Source: Bacillota bacterium (GTDB lineage: Bacteria; Bacillota; Bacilli; Alicyclobacillales; SLC66). Taken from it: a stretch of DNA of 6,794 nucleotides. Below, piece after piece: positions 1 through 6,638 of the stretch. The stretch lies in the NCBI GenBank assembly GCA_021820825.1, contig JAKADD010000134.1:1-6794 (forward strand), read 5' to 3'. Made by a program: the position numbers and the translations under genes. How positions within the stretch are numbered: the stretch's first letter is position 1; each line of letters starts with the position of its first letter. The notes beneath the pieces are model-generated. The model was not told the DNA's origin. It searched no databases and saw nothing but the letters and a program-made list of their open reading frames with translations.

Positions 1-1773
1 CGCCACAAGTTCCCCATAGATCGCGAGAGCCTGTGTGACCACATCCGGACTTGTCATGTCAAGCCCCGCTTTGCGCAAGACTTCAAGCGGGTAGTCATTT
101 GAACCAGCGCGCAGAAAGTCCAGATAGCGGTCGGTTGCCGCCGCACCCTCTTTGCGGATGCGATCCGCAAAGACCAAGGCGGCGCTCATGCCCGTCGCGT
201 ACTGAAACACATAATACGCGTGGTAAAAATGGGGGATGCGCGACCATTCTGCCGCAGAACGCTCATCCTCTTCATACGCCTCGCCCTGATAGATGCGATT
301 CAAACCTGCGTACAGCTCGCTCATGGAGTCGTGTGTAAGCGCGCGTCCCTCCTCGACCTCCCGATGCGTTTGCCATTCAAAATCCGCAAACATCGTCTGC
401 CTGAAAATGGTGCCCGTCAGACTGTCCAGTTGCTGATTGATCAAAGTCGCACGCGCCAAGGGGTCTTTCGTGACGTCAAGCAGATGATTTACAAGCAGGG
501 TTTCATTCACTGTGCTCGCAATTTCGGCGAGAAAAATGGAGTATCCCGAGTACTGGGGCAACTGCGAGCGTCCCGCCAGATACGTGTGCACACTGTGCCC
601 CAATTCATGAGCGAGCGTCGAGACGCTATTGTAATTCCCCTGATAGTTCAAGAGGATATAGGGGCTGGTTGCATAAAAGCCCGTTGAATAGGCGCCGCTG
701 CGTTTCCCCGGAGTCTCGTACACATCGATCCAGCGCTCTTCGCGGGCGCGGTCCAGTATGCCGCCGTACTCATCGCCCAGATGGGCAAGCCCTTCTTTGA
801 CGAGATTGAATCCATCCTCATACGCATACTCGTCCAGCTGTGCTTCCGCCAAAGGAACGTACTTGTCGTACAGCCGAACGCGCTCCAGCCCGAGATGTCG
901 GCGCCGCAGTTCAAAGTAGCGATGCAGATGGAAGGCGTTCTGGCGCACCCCCGTTACGAGCGCGTCATAGACAGAGATGGGGATGTTGTTTTCAAATAAG
1001 GCCATATCCCTTGCCGTCTCAAAACGGCGCGCGCGGGCCAGCCGGACATCGGTCTTGACACTGTTGGCGTAGAGCGCCGCGATCGCATTTTTGTGACCCA
1101 GATAGGTGTCGTAAAGACGCTCATAGGCGAGTTGCCTGACCGTTCTCGACGGATCTCGCAGCAATAGTCCCAGACGCCCGTCTGTCACCACATATTCTGT
1201 GCCGTCGACGGTAAACGATCCATGATTGAAGTCAGCGTTTGTAAGCTGCGAAAAGGTTTGACCAGCGCCATGCAGCACATCGCCCAATGAGGCGATGACC
1301 GCCTCCGTTTCGGCTGAGAGCACATGCGGTTTATTGCGCACGATGTTGTCGAGCATTTGCCGCTGCTCCGCCAGAGCGTTGTCCTGCAGGTATGTATGGA
1401 GAAGATCTTCAGGCAGCGACAGGAGTTCCGGTTCAAAAAAACTCGCCTTTTCCGCATACTCGGCGGAGACACTCTGAACACGGCTCATCATGGCCTGATA
1501 CTCGGGCAGTCGTGTATCCTGATCCGCTTTTGTATGCGCGTAAATCTGCAGTTTCCCAAGCCGTTCTGTGTGTGCCTGATCATTGCGAAAATACTGCAAA
1601 ACGTAATCGGCGGAGTCGCCAAACCGCCCTCGAACAGCGGCGAATGGATCCTGCTCAACCAAAGTCTTCACGGCTTGCAGTTCTTCTTCAAACCGCTCGT
1701 CGGACGCAAATATGGTCTCTGTCGACCAGGTGTACCTGACATCGAGTTCTGACCGTTCAAGCAATTTTCCCAA
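1..1773 (-). CDS. pepF: Oligoendopeptidase F, M3 zinc metallopeptidase (C-terminus cut by window edge)
   Basis: PepF cleaves short peptides in the cytoplasm as a zinc-dependent endopeptidase. The reading frame is open for 591 codons up to the window edge; the family is about 600 residues, so only some 10-15 C-terminal residues and the stop are missing. Seen directly: the zinc motif HELGH at residues 389-393 (His389, catalytic Glu390, His393), and the third ligand Glu417 in FLAEIAST, spaced as in thimet oligopeptidase. Further on is the conserved IPHFYHAYYVFQYATG block, which carries the substrate-binding His/Tyr residues. The N-terminus (RSELDVRYTWSTETIFAS) matches the usual PepF opening. I chose the TTG start at 1773 because GAGGGGG lies 7 nt upstream. 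An in-frame ATG at 1806 would add 11 residues that the family does not have and has a poorer ribosome site. The gene follows the SDR gene by 111 bp. The identification is firm; the physiological substrate is unknown. Confidence 0.95.
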   Translation of the reverse strand, partial: MGKLLERSELDVRYTWSTETIFASDERFEEELQAVKTLVEQDPFAAVRGRFGDSADYVLQYFRNDQAHTERLGKLQIYAHTKADQDTRLPEYQAMMSRVQSVSAEYAEKASFFEPELLSLPEDLLHTYLQDNALAEQRQMLDNIVRNKPHVLSAETEAVIASLGDVLHGAGQTFSQLTNADFNHGSFTVDGTEYVVTDGRLGLLLRDPSRTVRQLAYERLYDTYLGHKNAIAALYANSVKTDVRLARARRFETARDMALFENNIPISVYDALVTGVRQNAFHLHRYFELRRRHLGLERVRLYDKYVPLAEAQLDEYAYEDGFNLVKEGLAHLGDEYGGILDRAREERWIDVYETPGKRSGAYSTGFYATSPYILLNYQGNYNSVSTLAHELGHSVHTYLAGRSQLPQYSGYSIFLAEIASTVNETLLVNHLLDVTKDPLARATLINQQLDSLTGTIFRQTMFADFEWQTHREVEEGRALTHDSMSELYAGLNRIYQGEAYEEDERSAAEWSRIPHFYHAYYVFQYATGMSAALVFADRIRKEGAAATDRYLDFLRAGSNDYPLEVLRKAGLDMTSPDVVTQALAIYGELVA

Positions 1774-1780
1774 CAGAAAA

Positions 1781-1787
1781 CCCCCTC
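1781..1787 (-). promoter_or_regulatory. Ribosome binding site deciding the TTG start of pepF
   Basis: The minus strand reads GAGGGGG here, 7 nt before the TTG at 1773. It is the best Shine-Dalgarno match in the SDR-pepF gap and falls inside the reading frame that would begin at the upstream ATG (1806). It therefore argues for TTG as the true start. Confidence 0.6.
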
Positions 1788-1884
1788 GAAAGTTCCTATT
1801 CCCCATCTGCAATGAAGACACCTTATTTAATGTACCGTTCCGGGCGGAAAATTGCCAGCCCCACAGCGCTCCGTCGCAGGAGAA

Positions 1885-2733
1885 TCAGCGCTTGCGCACA
1901 GTGGAAAGCGCCGCCCATTCCGCTTCTGTCAGCCTTTCCAGATCGTTGAACTGACCGGCTCCACGCAGCCACTCGCCGCCGTCTATGACGACCACTTCGC
2001 CGTTGATGTAGGCGGCCTGATCGGAAACAAGATAGGCGGCCAGGTTGCATAATTCCTGTTTCTCTCCAACCCTGCGCATGGGCACACGCTCGACAATTTG
2101 CTCAGCCAGTTCCGCAGTCGGCAACAACCGCGACCATGCGCCCTCAGTCGGAAACAGGCCGGGAGCGATGGCCACCTGGCGAATGCCGTATTTGGCCCAC
2201 TCCACTGCCAGTGAACGGGTCAGTGTCAGCACTCCCGACTTGGCGATTGCGGACGGAACAACGTATCCGGATCCGGCTCCAGAGGATGCGTAGGTAGTCA
2301 CAATATTTAACATCGTGCCGCCTGTTCCCGCCGCGATCCAGCGTTTTCCCACTTCGAGCGTACAATTTACAGTACCGTGAAGCACAATTCCCACCACAGC
2401 ATCAAACGCCCTGTTGGACAGCTTCTCCGTAGGACTCACAAAATTGCCCGCTGCGTTGTTGACGAGAATGTCGATTTTCCCGTACTGCTCCATCACCGCA
2501 TCCACCATGGCCGAGACCTGTTCCGGAACGCGCACGTCGCAGGCGGTGTAGAACACCTCGCCTCCAGACGCCGACATCTGCGCCGCAGCATCCCGCAACA
2601 CATCGTCGCGCCGGCTGGTGATCGCTAGCTTTGCGCCGAGTTCCAGACAGCGTTCCCCGATCGCCCGACCGAGGCCTGTTCCCCCGCCAGTTATCACGAT
2701 CACCTTGCCCGCCAGTAAATCGTGTTGAAACAT
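1885..2733 (-). CDS. SDR family oxidoreductase, 2,4-dienoyl-CoA reductase-like
   Basis: This is a 282-residue classical short-chain dehydrogenase. The Rossmann cofactor motif TGGGTGLG is at residues 15-22. Arg41-Arg42 after the second strand suggest NADPH. NNAAGNF at 92-98 is typical of 2,4-dienoyl-CoA reductases (mitochondrial DECR, B. subtilis FadH). The active-site stretch has Tyr148 (TTYASS) followed by GSGYVVPSAIAK with Ser161 and Lys165, resembling DECR. The end of the fold is marked by INGEVVVIDGGEWL. Family knowledge: such enzymes reduce 2,4-dienoyl-CoA intermediates with NADPH during breakdown of unsaturated fatty acids. Two oddities: the Asn of the IVLNGT motif, catalytic in human DECR1, is His119 here, and Tyr-to-Lys spacing is 17 residues instead of 15. 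The ATG start has a GAGGGTG-type ribosome site about 9-11 nt upstream. No other beta-oxidation gene is in view, so the substrate is inferred and another enoyl- or keto-substrate is possible. Confidence 0.85.
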   Translation of the reverse strand: MFQHDLLAGKVIVITGGGTGLGRAIGERCLELGAKLAITSRRDDVLRDAAAQMSASGGEVFYTACDVRVPEQVSAMVDAVMEQYGKIDILVNNAAGNFVSPTEKLSNRAFDAVVGIVLHGTVNCTLEVGKRWIAAGTGGTMLNIVTTYASSGAGSGYVVPSAIAKSGVLTLTRSLAVEWAKYGIRQVAIAPGLFPTEGAWSRLLPTAELAEQIVERVPMRRVGEKQELCNLAAYLVSDQAAYINGEVVVIDGGEWLRGAGQFNDLERLTEAEWAALSTVRKR

Positions 2734-2751
2734 TCGGCTTCACACCCTCTC

Positions 2752-2915
2752 TATAAAAGCCTGTTCAAAAAGGGGTCAGGTAAGACCCGCGCAGTGCAAG
2801 GAAGCGAGCCAAGAATGCGGACTGAGCGTACGATTTGGGTGCGTGAGGGAGCATTCTTGGCGCTGACGCAGCAATGCGCCGGGGAGTTCTGACCCCTTTT
2901 TGAACAACCTTTATA
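2752..2915. repeat. Long imperfect palindrome, MITE-like or structured-RNA repeat element
   Basis: TGTTCAAAAAGGGGTCAG at 2762-2779 is repeated perfectly in inverted orientation at 2889-2906 (18 bp). The similarity extends outward to TATAAA at 2752-2757 and TTTATA at 2910-2915, with a few mismatches and one extra base. Inside is a second perfect 11-bp inverted repeat, GCCAAGAATGC at 2808-2818 and 2851-2861. Between the two stems are further partly complementary GCGCA/TGC stretches. The whole unit could fold into one long interrupted hairpin. It has no convincing ORF. It fills nearly all of the 177-bp gap between the cca stop and the SDR start, and its right edge includes the cca stop codon. 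Matching terminal inverted repeats suggest a small non-autonomous mobile element, but I see no clear direct target duplication beyond TATAA on both sides, which may be coincidence. Confidence 0.75.
2767..2788 (-). terminator. Possible intrinsic terminator after cca, inside the palindrome
   Basis: Read on the minus strand, GGGTC, a 6-nt loop and GACCC are followed by CTTTTT, a short stem with a U-tract. It would stop transcripts coming from cca and would compete with the long hairpin formed by the outer repeats. The stem is only 5 bp, so this is tentative. The opposite end holds a similar weak arrangement for plus-strand transcripts (GGGG, 8 nt, CCCC, TTTTT at 2881-2901). Confidence 0.3.
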
Positions 2916-4164
2916 ATTTGAACGTACGGCTCACAAAATCCGCTCGCGCCTTGCGCAGCGCCTCGCCAAACGCTTTTCCGCCGTCCTCGCAGTCGATGTT
3001 CCGGCCCGTAACCTCACTCCTCATTCTGCGCCATAGATCCACCATTGTCATTGCATTTTCATGTACAAACCCGGGCCTGTTTCGTCCCCGCATGTCTGCG
3101 GTTGCAACCACGGCGAAGCCCTCGACTCCGAGCGGGTTGCGGTGGGCCGCCTCCAGAAGATCCACCACTTTGACCGGACGCATCTGTTCAAAACAATGCG
3201 CCTGCATGTGGTATTCAGCAGCAAACAGCGCCGCCCGCCGCCAGCTTGCAGGCAGCTTGAGCCGCGCGCACAATCGGCTGACAAGCTCCGTTCCCCTGAC
3301 TTCATGGCCGTGGTGAGCGGGCCACAGGTGTCTGGGCGTCGCGCCCTTCCCCAGATCGTGCGCCAACGCCGCAAAGCGCACTTCTTCGCGCTGCGTGAGA
3401 TTGGCGGCCGCATCGAGCACCTGCATCGTGTGTTCAAACACATCCCCCTCCGGGTGATGCTTGAACGGTTGTGTCACTCCGCACAGTGCACTGATTTCAG
3501 GAAAATGAACGTCCAGTACTTCCGCTTCCATAAGTGCGCGAAAATACACGGACGGCTGATTGCTGAGCAGGGCGCGCCGCGTCTCGGAAAAGACGCGTTC
3601 CACGCTGAGCGCGGTCAATTCTGCACGCAGCCTGGCCATGAGGAGAATGGTTCCCGGATCGATCGCAAAGCCAAACTGAGCCGCGAAACGAGCAGCCCTG
3701 TATACACGAAGCGGATCTTCGGAAAACGCGGGAGAAACGGCCCGAATCAAATGATTCTGGATGTCTGAGACGCCGCCGAAGGGATCGATCAACTGTTTTG
3801 CAAGGACATCGAAAGCCAGCGCATTGATCGTCAGATCGCGTCGCTGCAGATCCTGCTCGATCGTGATATGCGGCGAAACAGCGACGTCAAAATCCGTATG
3901 CCCGATTCCCGCCTTGCTCTCGGTTCTCGCAAGAGAGATTTCAACGACGTGTTCCCCAACCTTCATTCGATATACGGAAAATGCTTTTCCAACAGAATGG
4001 CTGTCGGGGAACAACGTCGCAAAGGTTTCTTCAGAGAGCCCCGTCACACAGTAATCGTCATCGACGGGGGGCAGTCCGCGCAGTCTGTCGCGCGCACTGC
4101 CGCCCACCAGATAAAGCCGCCCGCCAGCAGATTCGATTTTTAACGCCAAATCATCGCGATTCAT
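2911..4164 (-). CDS. cca: CCA tRNA nucleotidyltransferase with HD domain (E. coli-type)
   Basis: The enzyme adds or repairs the 3'-CCA end of tRNAs from CTP and ATP without a nucleic-acid template. The 417-residue protein has the class II nucleotidyltransferase head: GGSARD at 21-26, metal-binding Asp35 and Asp37 in VDDDY, and RRDLTINA at 108-115. The nucleotide-selecting EDPLR is at 148-152, followed by VYRAARF. The C-terminal half carries an HD phosphohydrolase domain with His244, His268-Asp269 (AHDLGKG) and a WPAHHGHE segment. The length and these motifs match E. coli Cca (412 residues, HD-containing) rather than the HD-less B. subtilis enzyme. I chose the ATG at 4164 because GGAGAG lies 5 nt upstream and the N-terminus then fits the family. 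An in-frame ATG at 4185 would add MQQWRDT with its codons overlapping that ribosome site. The gene starts 102 bp after the kdpD-like stop and probably has its own promoter. The last codons run into the palindromic element. Confidence 0.95.
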   Translation of the reverse strand: MNRDDLALKIESAGGRLYLVGGSARDRLRGLPPVDDDYCVTGLSEETFATLFPDSHSVGKAFSVYRMKVGEHVVEISLARTESKAGIGHTDFDVAVSPHITIEQDLQRRDLTINALAFDVLAKQLIDPFGGVSDIQNHLIRAVSPAFSEDPLRVYRAARFAAQFGFAIDPGTILLMARLRAELTALSVERVFSETRRALLSNQPSVYFRALMEAEVLDVHFPEISALCGVTQPFKHHPEGDVFEHTMQVLDAAANLTQREEVRFAALAHDLGKGATPRHLWPAHHGHEVRGTELVSRLCARLKLPASWRRAALFAAEYHMQAHCFEQMRPVKVVDLLEAAHRNPLGVEGFAVVATADMRGRNRPGFVHENAMTMVDLWRRMRSEVTGRNIDCEDGGKAFGEALRKARADFVSRTFKL

Positions 4165-4186
4165 CGTATCTCTCCATTGTTGCATT

Positions 4187-4225
4187 TATGATATCATACA
4201 CGAGTGTTGCACTGTTATATACTGT
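4187..4225. promoter_or_regulatory. Possible promoter/operator region before cca
   Basis: TATGATATCATA at 4187-4198 is a perfect 12-bp palindrome, and each half resembles a -10 box (TATGAT/TATCAT). It sits 23 bp before the chosen cca start. Further upstream are two direct ACTGT copies at 4211-4215 and 4221-4225, one helical turn apart. On the minus strand no good -35 box lies 17 nt from TATGAT (TATATA is there), so promoter function is a guess based on position. The rest of the 102-bp spacer shows no clear terminator for the kdp transcript. Confidence 0.25.
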
Positions 4226-4266
4226 GGGAAGGCTGTATCATGAGCACGCTGAGCCGCCCTGACAAC

Positions 4267-6603
4267 CTAATCCCGGGAATTCGCCACGATGTACAAGTCC
4301 ACAAAATCGGCGTGGTCCAGCACGTAATCGATGGGATTTCCCTGCAAGCGGTTGATGAAGCGAATCGGCGGCAACGGCTGCCCTGTAACGAGCTGGGAGA
4401 TGCCCAGTTCTTCAGCAACAGCCACAATCGTGGCGCCCACGCCCTGATTGAGCGCTTTTCTTGTGATGAACCGCGCGTCAAACTGTTCGCTCAGCCGCTG
4501 AATCCTGTCCAGATCTCGCGTATCCTCTTCGGACATGCTTTCCTGCGACAATACGACGAGCACCCACAACTCCGCCTTGATCCGGTCGGCAAGCCGCCAT
4601 CCGCGACGGATCAGCTTTTCCGAGTGCGGCCTATGATTGACCGACACAAGAATCCGTTCTGTCGCGGTGCCCGCCGTTCCTGGTTTTTCCCGTTCGCGAT
4701 CCAAGCGCTGATCGACGTCGTCCGCAACCTCCAGTAGAGCGAGTTCCCGCAGCGCCGCCAAATTTGCAATCTGAAAAAAATTGTCCAGAGCGCGCTGGAT
4801 TTTATCATCCGCATAGATTTTCCCCTCAAGCAACCGTTGCTGCAGCGTCTCCGGTGTGACATCGATGAGTTTTACTTCCCGCGCCAGCTTCATGAACCAG
4901 TCTGGCACCCGTTCGCGCACCTTGATCCCTGTGATATGCTCCACTTTGTCGTGCAGGCTCTCCAGATGCTGAATGTTCACCGCTGTAACCACATTGACTC
5001 CCCGTTCAAGCAGATACTCGATATCCTGATATCGCTTTGCACGTATGCTTCCCGGCACATTCGAGTGGGCCAGTTCATCGATGATGACGATGTCCGGGTT
5101 ACGGCTAAGAATCGCATCGACATCGAGATCTTCATAAAATCGACCCTGCAGACGATGCAATCGTTTAGATATAATCTCCAGATTTCCGATTTGCGCCGCC
5201 GTTTCTGCGCGTCCATGCGTCTCCACCAGTCCAACCGCCACATCTTTCCCCCGCCGCCGCCAGTCGCGCGCATCGCGAAGCATCTTATACGTCTTTCCGA
5301 CGCCAGGCGCCGCGCCGACATAGATGGTCAGACGGCCCCGTCGATTTCCTTCTTGCATAAGTTCCGGAGCAGTCGCGCTGCGGTCGGATATCCGGAACGG
5401 CAACTCAACCGCGGCGGGCGCACGGCCGACCGTGTGTACCTGCGCCTGCTCCGCCTCTTTCCATCCCACAATCCGTAAATCCGCATATTTCATGTGTCTT
5501 AACAGATATCGTACAGGCGCGTCATTCCAGATGAGTTTCCAGCGCTTCGCCCGCGCCGGTTGCCCGATAACCACCTGCGTGACATTCAGTCTCCTGGCCA
5601 CTTCAGCAATCACCGTTCCGATAGGGCGATCGTTTTGCGGCTCCAGAATCCACTCCCCTTCATGCTCGTGCGCCAGCTTTTTCAATATCTCCAACCGCTC
5701 CCTATCGCGTTCCTTCAGGAGATCTTCCACCGTGTTGCAGACCGTGAGTACATATAGATCCGCCTTCATGCGCTGAGCCATCCGGTAGCCTCTCTGAACA
5801 AGCTGAGCCGCCCGTGACTGGTAATTGACACAGACCATGATCGTCTCGCGCGCCCCCACCGGCCCCTGGATACGGGAACGCGCGTAGGATTGCTGCAACC
5901 GCTGGTCAACGTCCTCCGCCACCGTTCGCAGCGCCAGTTCCCGGAGTCCAAACAGGTTTGGTTTGCGAAAAAAGTTGTCCAGCGCCTGATTGACCTTTTC
6001 CGGCGCATAGATGCTCCCATCGCGCAGTCTCTGGCGCAACGTTTCCGGAGTCACGTCGATCACTTCAACCTCGCGCGCTCGCGTCACAAAAGAGGCGGGA
6101 ATGAGTTCCTTGACCCGCACCCCGGTGATCTCCTCAGCCTCCTCGTGGATGCCCTCGATGTGTTGAACATTGACTGCCGTCAAAACGCTGAAACCCTGGT
6201 CCAGCAGATACTCGACGTCCATGTAGCGTTTCGGAAACAGCGAGCCAGGCGCATTTGTATGCGCGAGTTCATCAATCACGACGACTTCTGGCGCACGCGC
6301 ACAGATTGCGTCCAGATGGACCTCTTCAAATACGTGTCCATGGTAATGGAGCACCCGTCTTGGAATGATCTCCAGATCAGCCAATTGTTCCTGCGTCTCT
6401 GGACGCTCATGCGTATCGACATACCCCACAACCACATCCACTCCGCGTTCCCGCAGCCCCGCCGCCTCGCGCAGCATCGTATACGTCTTGCCGACTCCTG
6501 GCGCCGCGCCGATAAACAGCTTGAGAACACCCGGCTCGCCTCCGAACAGATTGCCGGGCGCGCGCTCTCCATCCGACCCGATATCATCCTCTCGCCGATT
6601 CAA
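4267..6603 (-). CDS. kdpD: Tandem KdpD sensor-domain/USP protein lacking histidine kinase
   Basis: The symbol marks homology only; this is not a complete KdpD. The 778-residue protein holds two consecutive copies of the cytoplasmic KdpD input region. Copy 1: Walker A GAAPGVGKT at 32-40, Walker B-like VVIDELAHTN around Asp111-Glu112, the TAVNVQH block near 142-148, then a USP-like domain at about 253-380. A linker of about 40 residues follows (383-424). Copy 2: Walker A at 430-438, IIDELAHSN around Asp509-Glu510, and a USP-like domain at about 649-775. I counted 51 identical residues of 90 between 32-121 and 430-519, with no gap. Full KdpD (E. coli, 894 residues) continues with four membrane helices and a histidine kinase; none is present here, so the protein is predicted cytoplasmic and unable to phosphorylate KdpE. 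KdpD forms without the kinase are known from some kdp operons, for example in cyanobacteria and Deinococcus; a two-copy version is unfamiliar to me. The TTG at 6603 is the first possible start (in-frame TGA two codons upstream) and has GGGTGA 6 nt before it. It lies 35 nt after kdpC, so co-transcription is likely. Confidence 0.9.
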   Translation of the reverse strand: MNRREDDIGSDGERAPGNLFGGEPGVLKLFIGAAPGVGKTYTMLREAAGLRERGVDVVVGYVDTHERPETQEQLADLEIIPRRVLHYHGHVFEEVHLDAICARAPEVVVIDELAHTNAPGSLFPKRYMDVEYLLDQGFSVLTAVNVQHIEGIHEEAEEITGVRVKELIPASFVTRAREVEVIDVTPETLRQRLRDGSIYAPEKVNQALDNFFRKPNLFGLRELALRTVAEDVDQRLQQSYARSRIQGPVGARETIMVCVNYQSRAAQLVQRGYRMAQRMKADLYVLTVCNTVEDLLKERDRERLEILKKLAHEHEGEWILEPQNDRPIGTVIAEVARRLNVTQVVIGQPARAKRWKLIWNDAPVRYLLRHMKYADLRIVGWKEAEQAQVHTVGRAPAAVELPFRISDRSATAPELMQEGNRRGRLTIYVGAAPGVGKTYKMLRDARDWRRRGKDVAVGLVETHGRAETAAQIGNLEIISKRLHRLQGRFYEDLDVDAILSRNPDIVIIDELAHSNVPGSIRAKRYQDIEYLLERGVNVVTAVNIQHLESLHDKVEHITGIKVRERVPDWFMKLAREVKLIDVTPETLQQRLLEGKIYADDKIQRALDNFFQIANLAALRELALLEVADDVDQRLDREREKPGTAGTATERILVSVNHRPHSEKLIRRGWRLADRIKAELWVLVVLSQESMSEEDTRDLDRIQRLSEQFDARFITRKALNQGVGATIVAVAEELGISQLVTGQPLPPIRFINRLQGNPIDYVLDHADFVDLYIVANSRD

Positions 6604-6609
6604 GCGTCA

Positions 6610-6615
6610 TCACCC
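6610..6615 (-). promoter_or_regulatory. Ribosome binding site deciding the TTG start of the kdpD-like gene
   Basis: The minus strand reads GGGTGA, 6 nt before the TTG at 6603, matching the GGTGA part of the anti-Shine-Dalgarno target. An in-frame TGA lies two codons upstream of that TTG, and there is no in-frame ATG or GTG before the Walker A motif. TTG is therefore the only reasonable start. Confidence 0.5.
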
Positions 6616-6638
6616 GCTTTATCCGAGTCATTGGCAGT

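Noticed and set aside
220..687. 155-codon plus-strand ORF opposite pepF
   Set aside because: It overlaps the zinc-site region of pepF in antisense. The pepF frame is strongly supported and this one has no motif.
1860..1884. AGCGCT...AGCGCT inverted repeat after the SDR stop as a terminator
   Set aside because: The stem is only 6 bp of a self-complementary word with a long loop and no T-tract after it on the minus strand.
3061..3768. 235-codon plus-strand ORF opposite cca
   Set aside because: It is fully antisense to conserved cca coding sequence, its translation shows no recognisable domain, and it has no convincing ribosome site.
4165..4185. N-terminal extension of Cca from an upstream in-frame ATG
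   Set aside because: The extension overlaps the GGAGAG ribosome site that serves the ATG at 4164, and its own upstream region lacks a good site.
4837..5478. 213-codon plus-strand ORF opposite the kdpD-like gene
   Set aside because: It is a shadow of the second KdpD module on the other strand, with low-complexity proline/arginine stretches and no family resemblance.
6579..6626. 15-codon minus-strand ORF (starting MTRIKRV) bridging kdpC and the kdpD-like gene
   Set aside because: It is too short to support. It could couple translation into the TTG start, but nothing beyond its overlap suggests that, and no frameshift is needed to give an intact KdpD-like N-terminus.
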